Origin: Microcaldota archaeon
Lineage (GTDB): Archaea > Micrarchaeota > Micrarchaeia > Micrarchaeales > Micrarchaeaceae
DNA: 19,909 bases
Direction of reading: 5' to 3'
Assembly: GCA_021829015.1 (NCBI GenBank)
Contig: JAJZOJ010000016.1
Coordinates: 1-19,909, forward strand
In this document: positions 13,222 to 19,909 of the stretch, in pieces
Position numbering within the stretch: the stretch's first letter is position 1
Layout: each line of letters starts with the position of its first letter
Notes under the pieces: model-generated
The model's database searches: none
What the model was told of the DNA's origin: nothing
The model's input: only the letters and a program-made list of their open reading frames with translations
Translations under genes and position numbers: made by a program

Positions 13222-14133
13222 ATGAGCGGCACCAAGGAGAAAAAGGACACAATAGGGATAATAGGCCTTGGGGACATGGGAACCAACATAGCGGAGACGT
13301 TACGAAGGAACGGCTTCCCGATCGCGGTATTCAACAGGACCCCTGAAAGGACGAAATTCTTCAGGGATGTCGAGGACGTCCACGTGGCGGAGGACCTCAA
13401 GGGCCTCGTGTCTCATGTGCATTCGAATAGCAAAAACCCGATAATATGGCTGATGGTGTCTCCTGATAACCCCACAAGGGAAATGGTGATGAGGCTCTCA
13501 GACCATGTAAAAAAGGGCGATATAATCGTGGACGGCTCAAATTCAAAGTACGCCAATTCAATCGACAACTATAAAATCCTGGGCATGATTGGCGTCTCGT
13601 ATCTTGACGTTGGCGTAGCGGGGGGCCCTGATGATATCGGCAGGTATGTCGCGCTCATGGTGGGCGGCGACAAAAAAGCCTTCGAGGCGGCCAGGCCGGT
13701 CTTCAAGGCCATAACATCAGCCAGCTCCTACGAGTACCTCGGGGGGAGCGGGGCCGGCCACATGGCGAAGGGCGTGCACAACATGATATTCTACTCAATA
13801 TTCCCGTTATTCGCCGAGTCCCTTGAGCTGATGGCCAAGCAGACCGAAGTCAGCCTGGACATAGCAAATGCTATGAGGCTCTTCGCCGAGGCGCCGCCAA
13901 TAACCGACGCCATACCGCGTGCTATGTATGACATGCTCAGGAACGGAGGCCTTAACGGCCAGGCGCTTAAGACCCCTACCATATCCAAAATGGTGGAGAA
14001 CATGCAGGGACTCGCAAAGAGGAGCGGGGTAAGCAGCGAATCCATAAATTCCGTACTTGACAGCTATCAAAGGATGTCGGACGATTCCAAGATCTACTAC
14101 GCCGCGGCGAAGAAGATAATTACAGGCCACTGA
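13222..14133 (+). CDS. 6PGDH/beta-hydroxyacid dehydrogenase-family protein with altered active site
   Basis: A 303-residue relative of short-type 6-phosphogluconate dehydrogenase, paralogous to the gnd product in this window. Shared features: IGIIGLGDMGTNIA (11-24), VDGSNSKYANS (103-113), GVAGGPDDIGRYVALMVGGD and GGSGAGHMAKGVHNM. The putative catalytic Lys183 and His186-Asn187 remain, but the Glu of the H-N-x-I-E-Y motif is Phe190 here (HNMIFYSIF). The C-terminal W-A-I-Q-x-A-I signature of 6PGDH is also missing. Decarboxylation by the 6PGDH mechanism is therefore doubtful; it may act on another hydroxyacid or sugar acid, or bind without catalysis. Transcribed divergently from the Gfo/Idh/MocA enzyme, it probably acts in the same sugar-oxidation route. 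Its 3' end overlaps the convergent EamA gene by 14 bases. Confidence 0.85.
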   Translation: MSGTKEKKDTIGIIGLGDMGTNIAETLRRNGFPIAVFNRTPERTKFFRDVEDVHVAEDLKGLVSHVHSNSKNPIIWLMVSPDNPTREMVMRLSDHVKKGDIIVDGSNSKYANSIDNYKILGMIGVSYLDVGVAGGPDDIGRYVALMVGGDKKAFEAARPVFKAITSASSYEYLGGSGAGHMAKGVHNMIFYSIFPLFAESLELMAKQTEVSLDIANAMRLFAEAPPITDAIPRAMYDMLRNGGLNGQALKTPTISKMVENMQGLAKRSGVSSESINSVLDSYQRMSDDSKIYYAAAKKIITGH

Positions 14134-14992
14134 ACGCGGATATCGCAACCAGCCCTATGATTATCAGAGCCAGCCCTGCAACCTGTATGGGCTCCATCCT
14201 CTCCTTGAGCAGCAGCATGGCGAGCACTACGGTGATCAACGGCGCAGCCGCAGCTATCGCAGCTACGAGCGCTATGTTGCCTGTCCCTGCGCCAATGCTG
14301 TAGAGCGCAAATGCGGTCGTGGCCGTCCACGCGTAGGCGAATATACCAATGGAGCCCCTGCGGGGCAGCCTCATGTCCCTCCTGGTCGCCAACCCATATG
14401 CTACGAATATCGCGGCTGTGCCTACGGAAGACACCAGGACCGGCCATATCCATCCCATGCTCTCGGAAAGGAACCCTATAAGCGGATAGAATGCCCCCCA
14501 TATGAATAGAGTCAGCACCGCGGACCCTATACCTGCGGAAAGCGGCCCACTGGACTTATGGATGCTGCCGAATTTTATCCCTATGAGTATTGTGCCCAGT
14601 ATCGCCGCGCATATCCCCGCAATCTGCATAGCGCCCAGCGTTTCGCCAAGCACGATCACTGATATTATCACCGCGGGTACGGTATATGCCGAGGCTACCG
14701 GAACGACTACCGATATGTTCCCTGAACCTAGCCCCCTATAAAAGAAGAATATTCCCGCGGCGCTAGCTATTGCCGCCCCTATGAGCTCGACAACCCCGCC
14801 TGGAGAGACATGCGGGATCCTGAAGAATGCGAGTGCTACAACGAGGAGTATTACGCTGCTCGATGAGAAGTACCACGACAGCACCATTATGGGGTCGTAT
14901 CTCTTGGCATAGATGCCTGCAACGAAGTTGGCTATTCCAAAAAGCAGCATGGAGGCAAAGCCGAACGTTATGCCTATGGTTGCCGCATCCAT
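14120..14992 (-). CDS. EamA/DMT-superfamily transporter
   Basis: A 290-residue integral membrane protein with ten hydrophobic segments arranged as two five-helix EamA repeats, as in drug/metabolite transporters (RhaT, YdcZ-like exporters). The first repeat opens with GITFGFASMLLFGIANFVAG and ends with the conserved VLGETLGAMQIAGICAAILGT; the second ends with MLLLKERMEPIQVAGLALI. The L-x-E-x-x-x-x-x-Q-x-x-G pattern (acidic residue at the end of helix 4 or 9) is typical. Substrate cannot be read from sequence; members export amino acids, nucleobases or sugars. ATG 14992 has a TATA-like box about 40 bases upstream. The 3' end overlaps the convergent 6PGDH-like gene by 14 bases. Confidence 0.9.
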   Translation of the reverse strand: MDAATIGITFGFASMLLFGIANFVAGIYAKRYDPIMVLSWYFSSSSVILLVVALAFFRIPHVSPGGVVELIGAAIASAAGIFFFYRGLGSGNISVVVPVASAYTVPAVIISVIVLGETLGAMQIAGICAAILGTILIGIKFGSIHKSSGPLSAGIGSAVLTLFIWGAFYPLIGFLSESMGWIWPVLVSSVGTAAIFVAYGLATRRDMRLPRRGSIGIFAYAWTATTAFALYSIGAGTGNIALVAAIAAAAPLITVVLAMLLLKERMEPIQVAGLALIIIGLVAISAFSGL

Positions 14993-15027
14993 GCAATCGA
15001 CCGGTAATCAGACAATTGGGCCGCATG

Positions 15028-15038
15028 CTTATTAATAG
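15028..15038 (-). promoter_or_regulatory. TATA element for the EamA transporter
   Basis: The minus strand reads CTATTAATAAG, centred about 41 bases before ATG 14992 and downstream of the tRNA terminator. Confidence 0.45.
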
Positions 15039-15050
15039 CGCACGTGCGCG

Positions 15051-15065
15051 GAAGAAAACAAATAA
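15051..15065 (-). terminator. T-rich terminator of tRNA-Ile
   Basis: Directly after the discriminator base the tRNA strand reads TTATTTGTTTTCTTC, a T-rich tract typical of archaeal tRNA gene ends. Confidence 0.6.
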
Positions 15066-15140
15066 TGGGCCCGCTGAGATTTGAACTCAGGACCTCTCGA
15101 TTATCAGTCGAGTGCTCCAACCATGCTAAGCTACGAGCCC
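15066..15140 (-). tRNA. tRNA-Ile (anticodon GAU)
   Basis: A full cloverleaf can be folded by hand. The acceptor arms GGGCTCG and CGGGCCC pair at all seven positions, one being U-G. The D arm is closed by GCTT/GAGC, with the loop carrying GG. The anticodon arm CTCGA/TCGAG encloses CTGATAA, giving anticodon GAT. The variable loop is AGGTC. The T arm CTGAG/CTCAG encloses TTCAAAT. The discriminator is A, as expected for isoleucine, and CCA is not encoded. There is no intron. Length is 75 bases including the discriminator. It lies between the EamA gene and AMMECR1. Confidence 0.97.
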
Positions 15141-15160
15141 CGCTTAAACCTTTGTAGGAT

Positions 15161-15170
15161 TAAATATAAT
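15161..15170 (-). promoter_or_regulatory. TATA element for tRNA-Ile
   Basis: The minus strand reads ATTATATTTA, centred about 25 bases before the mature tRNA 5' end. It sits in the gap right after the AMMECR1 stop. Confidence 0.7.
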
Positions 15171-15177
15171 ATGCTGA

Positions 15178-15861
15178 TTATCTGCGCCTCCTCGGAGCCT
15201 TCGCCCTGCGCTTCCTTGCCTTTGGCTTATCCATCCGTTCCCCATCCATTTCGCCGTATTTTGCCTCAACGACTTTGCCATTCGGGGTTTCCTCGACGAA
15301 TATCTGCGATTCGAACCTGTAGAGCTTCACGTTAGGCTGCATCCAGTAGTTGCGCGGAAGCTCCGCCTTCTCGCACGCCTCCTCCATGAACCTCTTCTTG
15401 TTCCAGACGTTCTCGACGGCAACTGACGGAAGAAGAAGCCCCATGCGCAGTCCGTATTCTATCATCAGCCCGTCCCTGCCTACTTTTATCTCGCTCAGCC
15501 TTTTGCTCTCCCCTCCGCCCACCTTTGTCATGTCGGAGAGGATTGCTACCTCGACTATTAGGTCCTCAAGCTCATGCCTGGAAACCGATACGAACCGCGA
15601 ATCCTCGAATGCAGCGGCAACCGCGGCGTCTACCACGAGCTCCCCTATTGCGCCGACAGGCCTTGGGAATCCTATGCATCCGCGCAGCTCTCTAGTAGGG
15701 TAGTGCAGCAGCGTTACGAATACCCCGTGCCTCTTGTCAAGGTCCTCTACGCTCCTCTTGACAACATCCTTCTGGAAGTGCGGGTTGGATATGAAGAGCT
15801 CTATGCTGTTCCTCGCCGCCTTCACTAGCCTGGTCCCACCATCCAAGTCATATGCATGCAT
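15178..15861 (-). CDS. AMMECR1-domain protein
   Basis: A 227-residue protein with the single AMMECR1 domain found in nearly all archaea and eukaryotes, whose molecular role is unresolved. The signature LRGCIGFP lies at about 59-66, after HGVFVTLLHYPTRE. DAAVAAAFEDSRFVSVSRHEL, VEVAILSD and LMIEYGLRMGLLLPSVAVE follow in family order. The last 20 residues form an Arg/Lys-rich tail (KARKRRAKAPRRRR) beyond the domain, which suggests binding to nucleic acid or ribosomes. ATG 15861 is chosen because the shared TATA element is 35 bases upstream; an in-frame GTG at 15870 is the alternative. A perfect palindrome lies in the leader. It is divergent from RNase HI. Confidence 0.92.
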   Translation of the reverse strand: MHAYDLDGGTRLVKAARNSIELFISNPHFQKDVVKRSVEDLDKRHGVFVTLLHYPTRELRGCIGFPRPVGAIGELVVDAAVAAAFEDSRFVSVSRHELEDLIVEVAILSDMTKVGGGESKRLSEIKVGRDGLMIEYGLRMGLLLPSVAVENVWNKKRFMEEACEKAELPRNYWMQPNVKLYRFESQIFVEETPNGKVVEAKYGEMDGERMDKPKARKRRAKAPRRRR

Positions 15862-15870
15862 TTTGCCCAC

Positions 15871-15886
15871 AGAGACGATTGTCTCT
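15871..15886. promoter_or_regulatory. Perfect palindrome, operator-like
   Basis: AGAGAC-GATT-GTCTCT is a perfect 6-4-6 inverted repeat between the shared TATA element (15892-15902) and the AMMECR1 start. A start site about 27 bases from the TATA centre would fall at its edge, so a bound protein would block AMMECR1 transcription. It lies just upstream of the TATA element on the RNase HI side. Confidence 0.5.
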
Positions 15887-15891
15887 CAACC

Positions 15892-15902
15892 TATAAATAT
15901 TT
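15892..15902. promoter_or_regulatory. Bidirectional TATA element (AMMECR1 / RNase HI)
   Basis: TATAAATATTT is nearly symmetric and is centred 35 bases before ATG 15861 (minus strand) and 33 before ATG 15929 (plus strand), so it can serve both genes. Confidence 0.6.
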
Positions 15903-15928
15903 GAGCTGTGCGGTACCAAGCTAATCCG

Positions 15929-16366
15929 ATGCGGCGCATAACCATTTACACCGATGGGGCGGCAAGGGGGAATCCGGGGCCGAGCGCATCCGGGTTTATG
16001 GCATATGAAAACGACAGGATGATCCACAGCCACTCGGAGTACAACGGAAGGGCCACCAACAATTTCGCGGAGTACAAGGGGATACTTCTTGCGCTGAAAT
16101 GGTGTGAGTCAATGTACGAATTGGGGCAGCTCTCCATTACTTTCTATTCGGACAACGAGCTCGTCGTAAGGCAGCTGAACGGCAGGTACAAGGTCAAGTC
16201 CCCATCGCTTTCCGCGCTGAACAGGGATATATCAAAGATATCCGGGAAGCTGCACGATGTCGAATTCCTGAATGTGAAGAGGGAAAACCCGCGCATAGCC
16301 GCCGTCGACAAATCCCTCAACCTCCTCCTCGACAAGGTGGCTACTGCAGCAAATGAATCTTTATAA
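15929..16366 (+). CDS. rnhA: Ribonuclease HI
   Basis: A 145-residue type I RNase H that cleaves the RNA strand of RNA-DNA hybrids (R-loops, primers) with two divalent metals. The four catalytic carboxylates are visible: Asp9 in YTDGAARGNPGPSA, Glu48 in NNFAEYKGILLAL, Asp75 in FYSDNELVVRQLNG and Asp127 in AAVDKSLN. There is no basic handle region and no N-terminal hybrid-binding domain, so it is the compact form. ATG 15929 is used: the TATA element is 33 bases upstream and the catalytic strand begins right after it; the in-frame GTG at 15908 would lie too close to the TATA element. The stop overlaps the TATA element of the next gene. Confidence 0.93.
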   Translation: MRRITIYTDGAARGNPGPSASGFMAYENDRMIHSHSEYNGRATNNFAEYKGILLALKWCESMYELGQLSITFYSDNELVVRQLNGRYKVKSPSLSALNRDISKISGKLHDVEFLNVKRENPRIAAVDKSLNLLLDKVATAANESL

Positions 16367-16373
16367 ATATATA
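16361..16373 (+). promoter_or_regulatory. TATA element for the TPR-AAA+ gene
   Basis: TTATAAATATATA overlaps the RNase HI stop codon and is centred about 48 bases before ATG 16415, implying a leader of roughly 20 bases. Confidence 0.5.
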
Positions 16374-16414
16374 GCGCCATAGTGTATCCTTACAAAACCT
16401 ACTCATGATTTGGG

Positions 16415-17938
16415 ATGGCCGGTCAAGATGAAAACGGGGGCAAGCAGGGGAACGATTCCGCAGAGCATGTAGTCGACATTGCCGCGAAGGAGCACTGGAA
16501 AAAGGGCAATGCGCTGTTCGAGGAGAGCAAGTTCGACGAGGCGATAGCCGAGTATGGCGAGGCGATAAAAATCGACAGCAGGTATGCCGATGCCTTCTTC
16601 AACCGGGCGCTCACCAAGAGGGTATCCAATGACCTTGACGGTGCAAAGCGCGACCTGGAGATGGTGCTCACCCTGCAGCCCAAGAGCGCTGACGCCCCGC
16701 TGCTCATAGGCGACATCGCGGAGAACAGCAACGATCTCGTCGGTGCAAGGTACTGGTACGAGAAGTCACTCTCGAACAATCCCGATTACGCCGAGGCTAA
16801 GAACAGGCTGGAACACATAGACTCGCTCATACATGTCGACTCCGGAGTCCCATCAGGATCCCAGCAGCTGCAGGTCGCGAAGGAGGACCAGAAGGACATA
16901 GTGGAGGAGGGGCAGATAAAGAAGGTTAGCTTCTTCAAGTCCGACATAACCTTCGGGGACGTCATAGGTCTGGACAAGGTCAAGAAGTACCTTACAGATA
17001 ACGTGGTCCTTGCTATAAGGAAGCCCGACCTCTTCAAGAAGTATGGCAAGAAGCTGGGGCTTGGCCTGCTGCTGTACGGGCCTCCAGGAACAGGAAAGAC
17101 CCACATAGTCAGGGCCGTGGCCGGCGAGGCTGGTGCGAACGTCATAATCGCGAGAGTGAACCAGATAGTGGACATGTACACCGGGAACACGGAGAAAAAC
17201 CTCCATGCGATATTCGAGCAGGCGAGGAAGAACACCCCGTGCATAATATTCTTCGACGAACTTGACGCACTTGGGGTCAAGAGGGGCGGCGACGAGCCCG
17301 GCGGGGGCAACAGCTCGGCATTGAGGCTTGCGGTGAACCAGTTCCTCGTGGAGATGAGCGGCGTCGAGAGCAACCCAGAGGGAATATTCGTTATAGGCGC
17401 AACTAACAACCCGTGGGACATAGATCCTGCATTGAAGAGGAGCGGAAGGTTCGGGGACAGCGTATACCTGAAGCCCCCGGACTACAAGACGAGGAAGGAG
17501 CTGTTCAGGTACTACACGAGGAACAAGCCGGTAAGCAACCTGAACTACGGTAGATTGTCAAGGGCTACGATGGGTTACTCCCCTGCAGATATAGAGCGCA
17601 TTGCGGACAAGGCTGCGATGCTCCCGCTTCTCCACGAGTTCGAGCACAACATGAGCAGGGAATATTCGATGAAGGACGTCATGTCAATACTGAAGGACAA
17701 GGACTACAGCGGCAGCTCCCTTGACGAGTGGTACTCTATGGTGAAGAAGGACGTCATAACCAAAACGGAAACCTCTACCATAGACGGCAAGAAGCAGGTA
17801 GTGGTGAAGGAGGGCAAGCTGGACCCGCAGGAGAAGATACTCTACAAGACGATGATAAACGACATAAAGAAGAACACATCATCATGGAGGATAAAGCTCA
17901 AGGGCATGATACGATGGTTCGCCATCAACATAATATGA
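16415..17938 (+). CDS. TPR-AAA+ ATPase (Vps4/Cdc48-like AAA module)
   Basis: A 507-residue fusion. Residues 24-125 hold three tetratricopeptide repeats (HWKKGNALFEESKFDEAIAE; ADAFFNRALTKRVSNDLDGA; APLLIGDIAENSNDLVGARY), a protein-docking module. After a charged linker, a classical AAA domain runs from about 178: DVIGLDKVKK, Walker A GPPGTGKT (222-229), pore-loop segment VDMYTGNTEKN with Tyr255, Walker B IIFFDE (277-282), sensor 1 GATNNP (329-333), Arg fingers in LKRSGRFGD (Arg342, Arg345), and a helical lid with TMGYSPADIERIADKAA. It should form a hexamer that threads or remodels proteins chosen by the TPRs. There is no ESCRT MIT domain, so the TPRs may take its place. The C-terminus ends in a short hydrophobic stretch, MIRWFAINII. 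Partner and cellular process are unknown; it is monocistronic. Confidence 0.93.
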   Translation: MAGQDENGGKQGNDSAEHVVDIAAKEHWKKGNALFEESKFDEAIAEYGEAIKIDSRYADAFFNRALTKRVSNDLDGAKRDLEMVLTLQPKSADAPLLIGDIAENSNDLVGARYWYEKSLSNNPDYAEAKNRLEHIDSLIHVDSGVPSGSQQLQVAKEDQKDIVEEGQIKKVSFFKSDITFGDVIGLDKVKKYLTDNVVLAIRKPDLFKKYGKKLGLGLLLYGPPGTGKTHIVRAVAGEAGANVIIARVNQIVDMYTGNTEKNLHAIFEQARKNTPCIIFFDELDALGVKRGGDEPGGGNSSALRLAVNQFLVEMSGVESNPEGIFVIGATNNPWDIDPALKRSGRFGDSVYLKPPDYKTRKELFRYYTRNKPVSNLNYGRLSRATMGYSPADIERIADKAAMLPLLHEFEHNMSREYSMKDVMSILKDKDYSGSSLDEWYSMVKKDVITKTETSTIDGKKQVVVKEGKLDPQEKILYKTMINDIKKNTSSWRIKLKGMIRWFAINII

Positions 17939-17979
17939 TTCCTGCATAATGGGCGCGTCACCGCAGCGCATGGCAACCG

Positions 17980-17987
17980 CTTTAAGC
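17980..17987 (+). promoter_or_regulatory. TATA-like element for the saccharopine-dehydrogenase-like gene
   Basis: CTTTAAGC is centred 35 bases before ATG 18019. It is weaker than other boxes here but correctly placed. Confidence 0.4.
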
Positions 17988-18018
17988 CTTGGCATCTATC
18001 CAATTCCTAGGTAATCAA

Positions 18019-19188
18019 ATGGCGAAGATAGTTGTTCTCGGAGGCTACGGCCAGATGGGAAGGGTGATATCGACCGATTTGTCAAAGACATTCAACGGCG
18101 AGATAACCATTGCGGGCAGAGCGGCCGCAAAAAAGGCGAAGGCGCTCCTCCCAACCCTGAACAGCAAGAGGATAAAGCTCGCATTTGCCGACTCCGCCGA
18201 CAGGGACTCGATGGACAGGGTGCTAGACGGGGCGGACGTTCTGGTCAATGCTACGAACTACTATTCGAACCTGGAGGTCATGGAGCACTGCCTAAGGAAC
18301 TCGGTCAGCTACTTAGACTTGGGTGGGCTTTACCACACTACCTTGAAGCAGCTGAAGCTCGACAGCAGGTTCAGGAAGAAAAAGGTCCTCGCGCTTCTCG
18401 GGTGCGGCTCAACACCCGGAATAACGAACGTGATGGCCGCACATGGCGCAAGGGACTTCGAGAGGATAGATTCCGTGCACATACAGTTCGCGGACAAGGA
18501 CTACACCGATTACCACATGCCGTTCGTAGTTCCGTATTCGATGTATACGGTTCGCGACGAGTTCTCGAAGAAACCCGCAGTACTGTCTAACGGCAAGATA
18601 AAGTTCGTGGAGCCGTTCAGCGGCTCTACCGCGATACCATTCCCGCAGCCGGTAGGCAAAGTGGAATGCTTCTACACGCTGCACTCCGAGCTGGCTACGC
18701 TGCCCGGAAGGTTCAGGAGCAAAGGGATAAAGGAATGCAGCTTCCGCGGCGGATTCGACAGCGGGTTCGTGAGCCAGGTAAGGTTCCTGATAAACTCCGG
18801 GTTGATGGATGGGAGCCCGGTCAAGCTGTTCCATGGCGAGCGCGTGAGGCCGATAGACGTCACGGTGAGGATGCTCAACAGGTTCATACCCGGGAATGAG
18901 GTGAAGATAAACGATGTCGAGTTCCTCAGGGTTGAGATTACCGGAAAGCGGAAGGGGAAGCGCCGCAAGGTCGTAATGCTCTGCAAGTCAAAGACCGAAA
19001 AGAGGCACAACATTCCTGCGGGGTCATGGGATACTGGGGTTCCGCCGTCGATAATAGCGCAGATGATCGTGAATAAGGAGATAGATTCCATCGGGGTGAA
19101 GCCGCTGGACGATCCCTGCATAAACTCGGAATTGTTCTTCAGGAAGCTGAAGCTCAGGAACATGACTATCTCAGAAGTTCTTTCCTGA
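18019..19188 (+). CDS. Saccharopine-dehydrogenase-family oxidoreductase
   Basis: A 389-residue NAD(P)-dependent enzyme. The N-terminal Rossmann fold opens with KIVVLGGYGQMGRVIS (3-18), followed by GADVLVNATNYYSNLEVMEHC and VSYLDLGGLYH. LLGCGSTPGITNVMAAHGA is the conserved glycine loop of the saccharopine/carboxynorspermidine dehydrogenase fold. The C-terminal half carries the alpha/beta insertion with ADKDYTDYHMPFVVPYS. ATG 18019 is used; the frame extends back to a TTG at 17989, which lies at the TATA element. Family members act in lysine, polyamine or imine metabolism, and the substrate is not readable here. Its 3' end overlaps the convergent aminotransferase by 18 bases, so the two are not in one operon. 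Confidence 0.88.
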   Translation: MAKIVVLGGYGQMGRVISTDLSKTFNGEITIAGRAAAKKAKALLPTLNSKRIKLAFADSADRDSMDRVLDGADVLVNATNYYSNLEVMEHCLRNSVSYLDLGGLYHTTLKQLKLDSRFRKKKVLALLGCGSTPGITNVMAAHGARDFERIDSVHIQFADKDYTDYHMPFVVPYSMYTVRDEFSKKPAVLSNGKIKFVEPFSGSTAIPFPQPVGKVECFYTLHSELATLPGRFRSKGIKECSFRGGFDSGFVSQVRFLINSGLMDGSPVKLFHGERVRPIDVTVRMLNRFIPGNEVKINDVEFLRVEITGKRKGKRRKVVMLCKSKTEKRHNIPAGSWDTGVPPSIIAQMIVNKEIDSIGVKPLDDPCINSELFFRKLKLRNMTISEVLS

Positions 19189-19909
19189 AGGCCCATTCTC
19201 AAGCTTGAACCTCTTCGCTTTGAACCTCGAGCTCTTCGCCCTTTTCACGGCGAACTCGAAGGCGTCAAGGGTTTCCTTCAGGTCCCCCTGCTGCTTGTGG
19301 GACAGGCAGGTATACCAGCACTCCTGCACGTCCTCGTCGATCATTACCCCCTTCATGAGCATCCAGTACTGTATCTTGGAGTACAGGTCTGCCCCATACT
19401 GGTTGTGCAGCTCCCTGTAGTTGTATATGCTGCTTCTGTTCGTGCAGACGAACTGGAACATCGACGGATGGCCCTGTACCACTGCATTGACGTCGTTGTC
19501 ATCGAGAATCTTCTTCACGCCGCGCATCAGCTTGGTGCCGTACCTGTTCATTTTGGAGTAGACCGCCTTGTTCTTCAATATGTCCAGGGTCGCCTTTGCG
19601 GCAGTGAGTGATACCGGATTGCTCGCATAGGTGCCGCCCTGCCTGACATGGCCTTTGCCGGGGCCGAACAGCTTCATTATCTCTTCTTGTCCTGTTATCG
19701 CGGATATCGGATAGCCGTTGCTCATCGACTTCGCGAAAGTCGCTATGTGGGGCTTCACCCCGTAGAGCTTCTGCGCGCCGCCGCTCGATACTCTGAAGCC
19801 TGTCTTAACCTCGTCGAATATGAGCAGTATGTCATACCTGTCGCAGAGTTCCCTTAGGAACTTGAGATATCCCTGTTTTGGCATTATCCCGGCGGCATTG
19901 CCCATTATC
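19171..19909 (-). CDS. Class III PLP aminotransferase, N-terminal part cut by window edge
   Basis: The frame is open to the window end, so only the last 245 or so codons are present. They include IMGNAAGIMPKQGYL, LLIFDEVKTGFR (the Asp that binds the PLP ring nitrogen), ATFAKSMSNGYPISAITG (the Schiff-base Lys) and HVRQGGTYASNPVSLTAA. This order is that of class III (ornithine/glutamate-1-semialdehyde type) enzymes; M-G-N after the edge and the F-D-E-V-x-T-G-F-R motif lean to the GSA-aminotransferase branch. The C-terminus has KGVMIDEDVQECWYTCLSH, where GSA-like enzymes have a similar late-helix pattern. The apparent ATG at 19905 is an internal Met. Substrate is uncertain: no haem genes are nearby. 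Confidence 0.88.
   Translation of the reverse strand, partial: IMGNAAGIMPKQGYLKFLRELCDRYDILLIFDEVKTGFRVSSGGAQKLYGVKPHIATFAKSMSNGYPISAITGQEEIMKLFGPGKGHVRQGGTYASNPVSLTAAKATLDILKNKAVYSKMNRYGTKLMRGVKKILDDNDVNAVVQGHPSMFQFVCTNRSSIYNYRELHNQYGADLYSKIQYWMLMKGVMIDEDVQECWYTCLSHKQQGDLKETLDAFEFAVKRAKSSRFKAKRFKLENGPSGKNF

Noticed and set aside
19171..19905. ATG at 19905 as the true start of the aminotransferase
   Set aside because: The frame continues to the window end, and the protein begins in the middle of a class III fold just before the PLP-binding Asp.
1..19909. CRISPR array, rRNA, replication origin or defence island
   Set aside because: I saw no regularly spaced repeats, rRNA-like stretch, iteron cluster or defence-family proteins.

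Overview
The window looks like a compact archaeal genome fragment, most likely from a small-genome (DPANN, Micrarchaeota-like) lineage. The evidence for archaea is: AT-rich TATA elements centred about 27-40 bases before many start codons; mostly no Shine-Dalgarno sequence (one perfect exception, before the mechanosensitive channel gene); a tRNA gene without encoded CCA; T-rich terminators; short gaps, and convergent genes that overlap by 14 and 18 bases; and families such as AMMECR1, a COG1236-type beta-CASP protein and an archaeal-style TPR-AAA+ ATPase. The lineage is inferred, not proven.

Layout. 1-789: the open 3' part of an AT-rich gene of unknown function, foreign-looking in composition. 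790-1220: a gene-poor stretch with a palindrome, a hairpin and what looks like the decayed N-terminus of an IS200/IS605 (TnpA) transposase. 1221-6980: an isoprenoid block with three methylerythritol-phosphate (MEP) pathway genes, ispD, ispE and ispC (dxr). They are interleaved with a YjbQ-domain fusion, a new 51-codon ORF, a 6-phosphogluconate dehydrogenase and a hypothetical gene. gnd and ispC overlap by ATGA, joining an NADP-reducing enzyme to an NADPH-consuming one. 7069-9049: thioredoxin reductase and, divergently, a beta-CASP metallo-beta-lactamase protein. 9108-10529: two abutting beta-carbonic-anhydrase-like paralogues. 10603-11961: a small membrane protein and an MscS channel, convergent. 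12002-14133: a Gfo/Idh/MocA-like (perhaps glucose-6-phosphate dehydrogenase-like) oxidoreductase, divergent from a second, catalytically altered 6PGDH-family protein. 14120-15140: an EamA transporter and tRNA-Ile(GAU). 15178-17938: AMMECR1, RNase HI and a TPR-AAA+ ATPase. 18019-19909: a saccharopine-dehydrogenase-like protein, convergent with a class III aminotransferase cut by the window edge.

The main point of interest is the MEP pathway. Archaea normally make isoprenoids through mevalonate variants, yet this apparently archaeal DNA carries intact-looking, motif-complete IspC, IspD and IspE under archaeal-type promoters, with an NADPH-generating enzyme in the ispC operon. DXS, IspF, IspG and IspH are not in the window, so whether the pathway is complete cannot be judged here.
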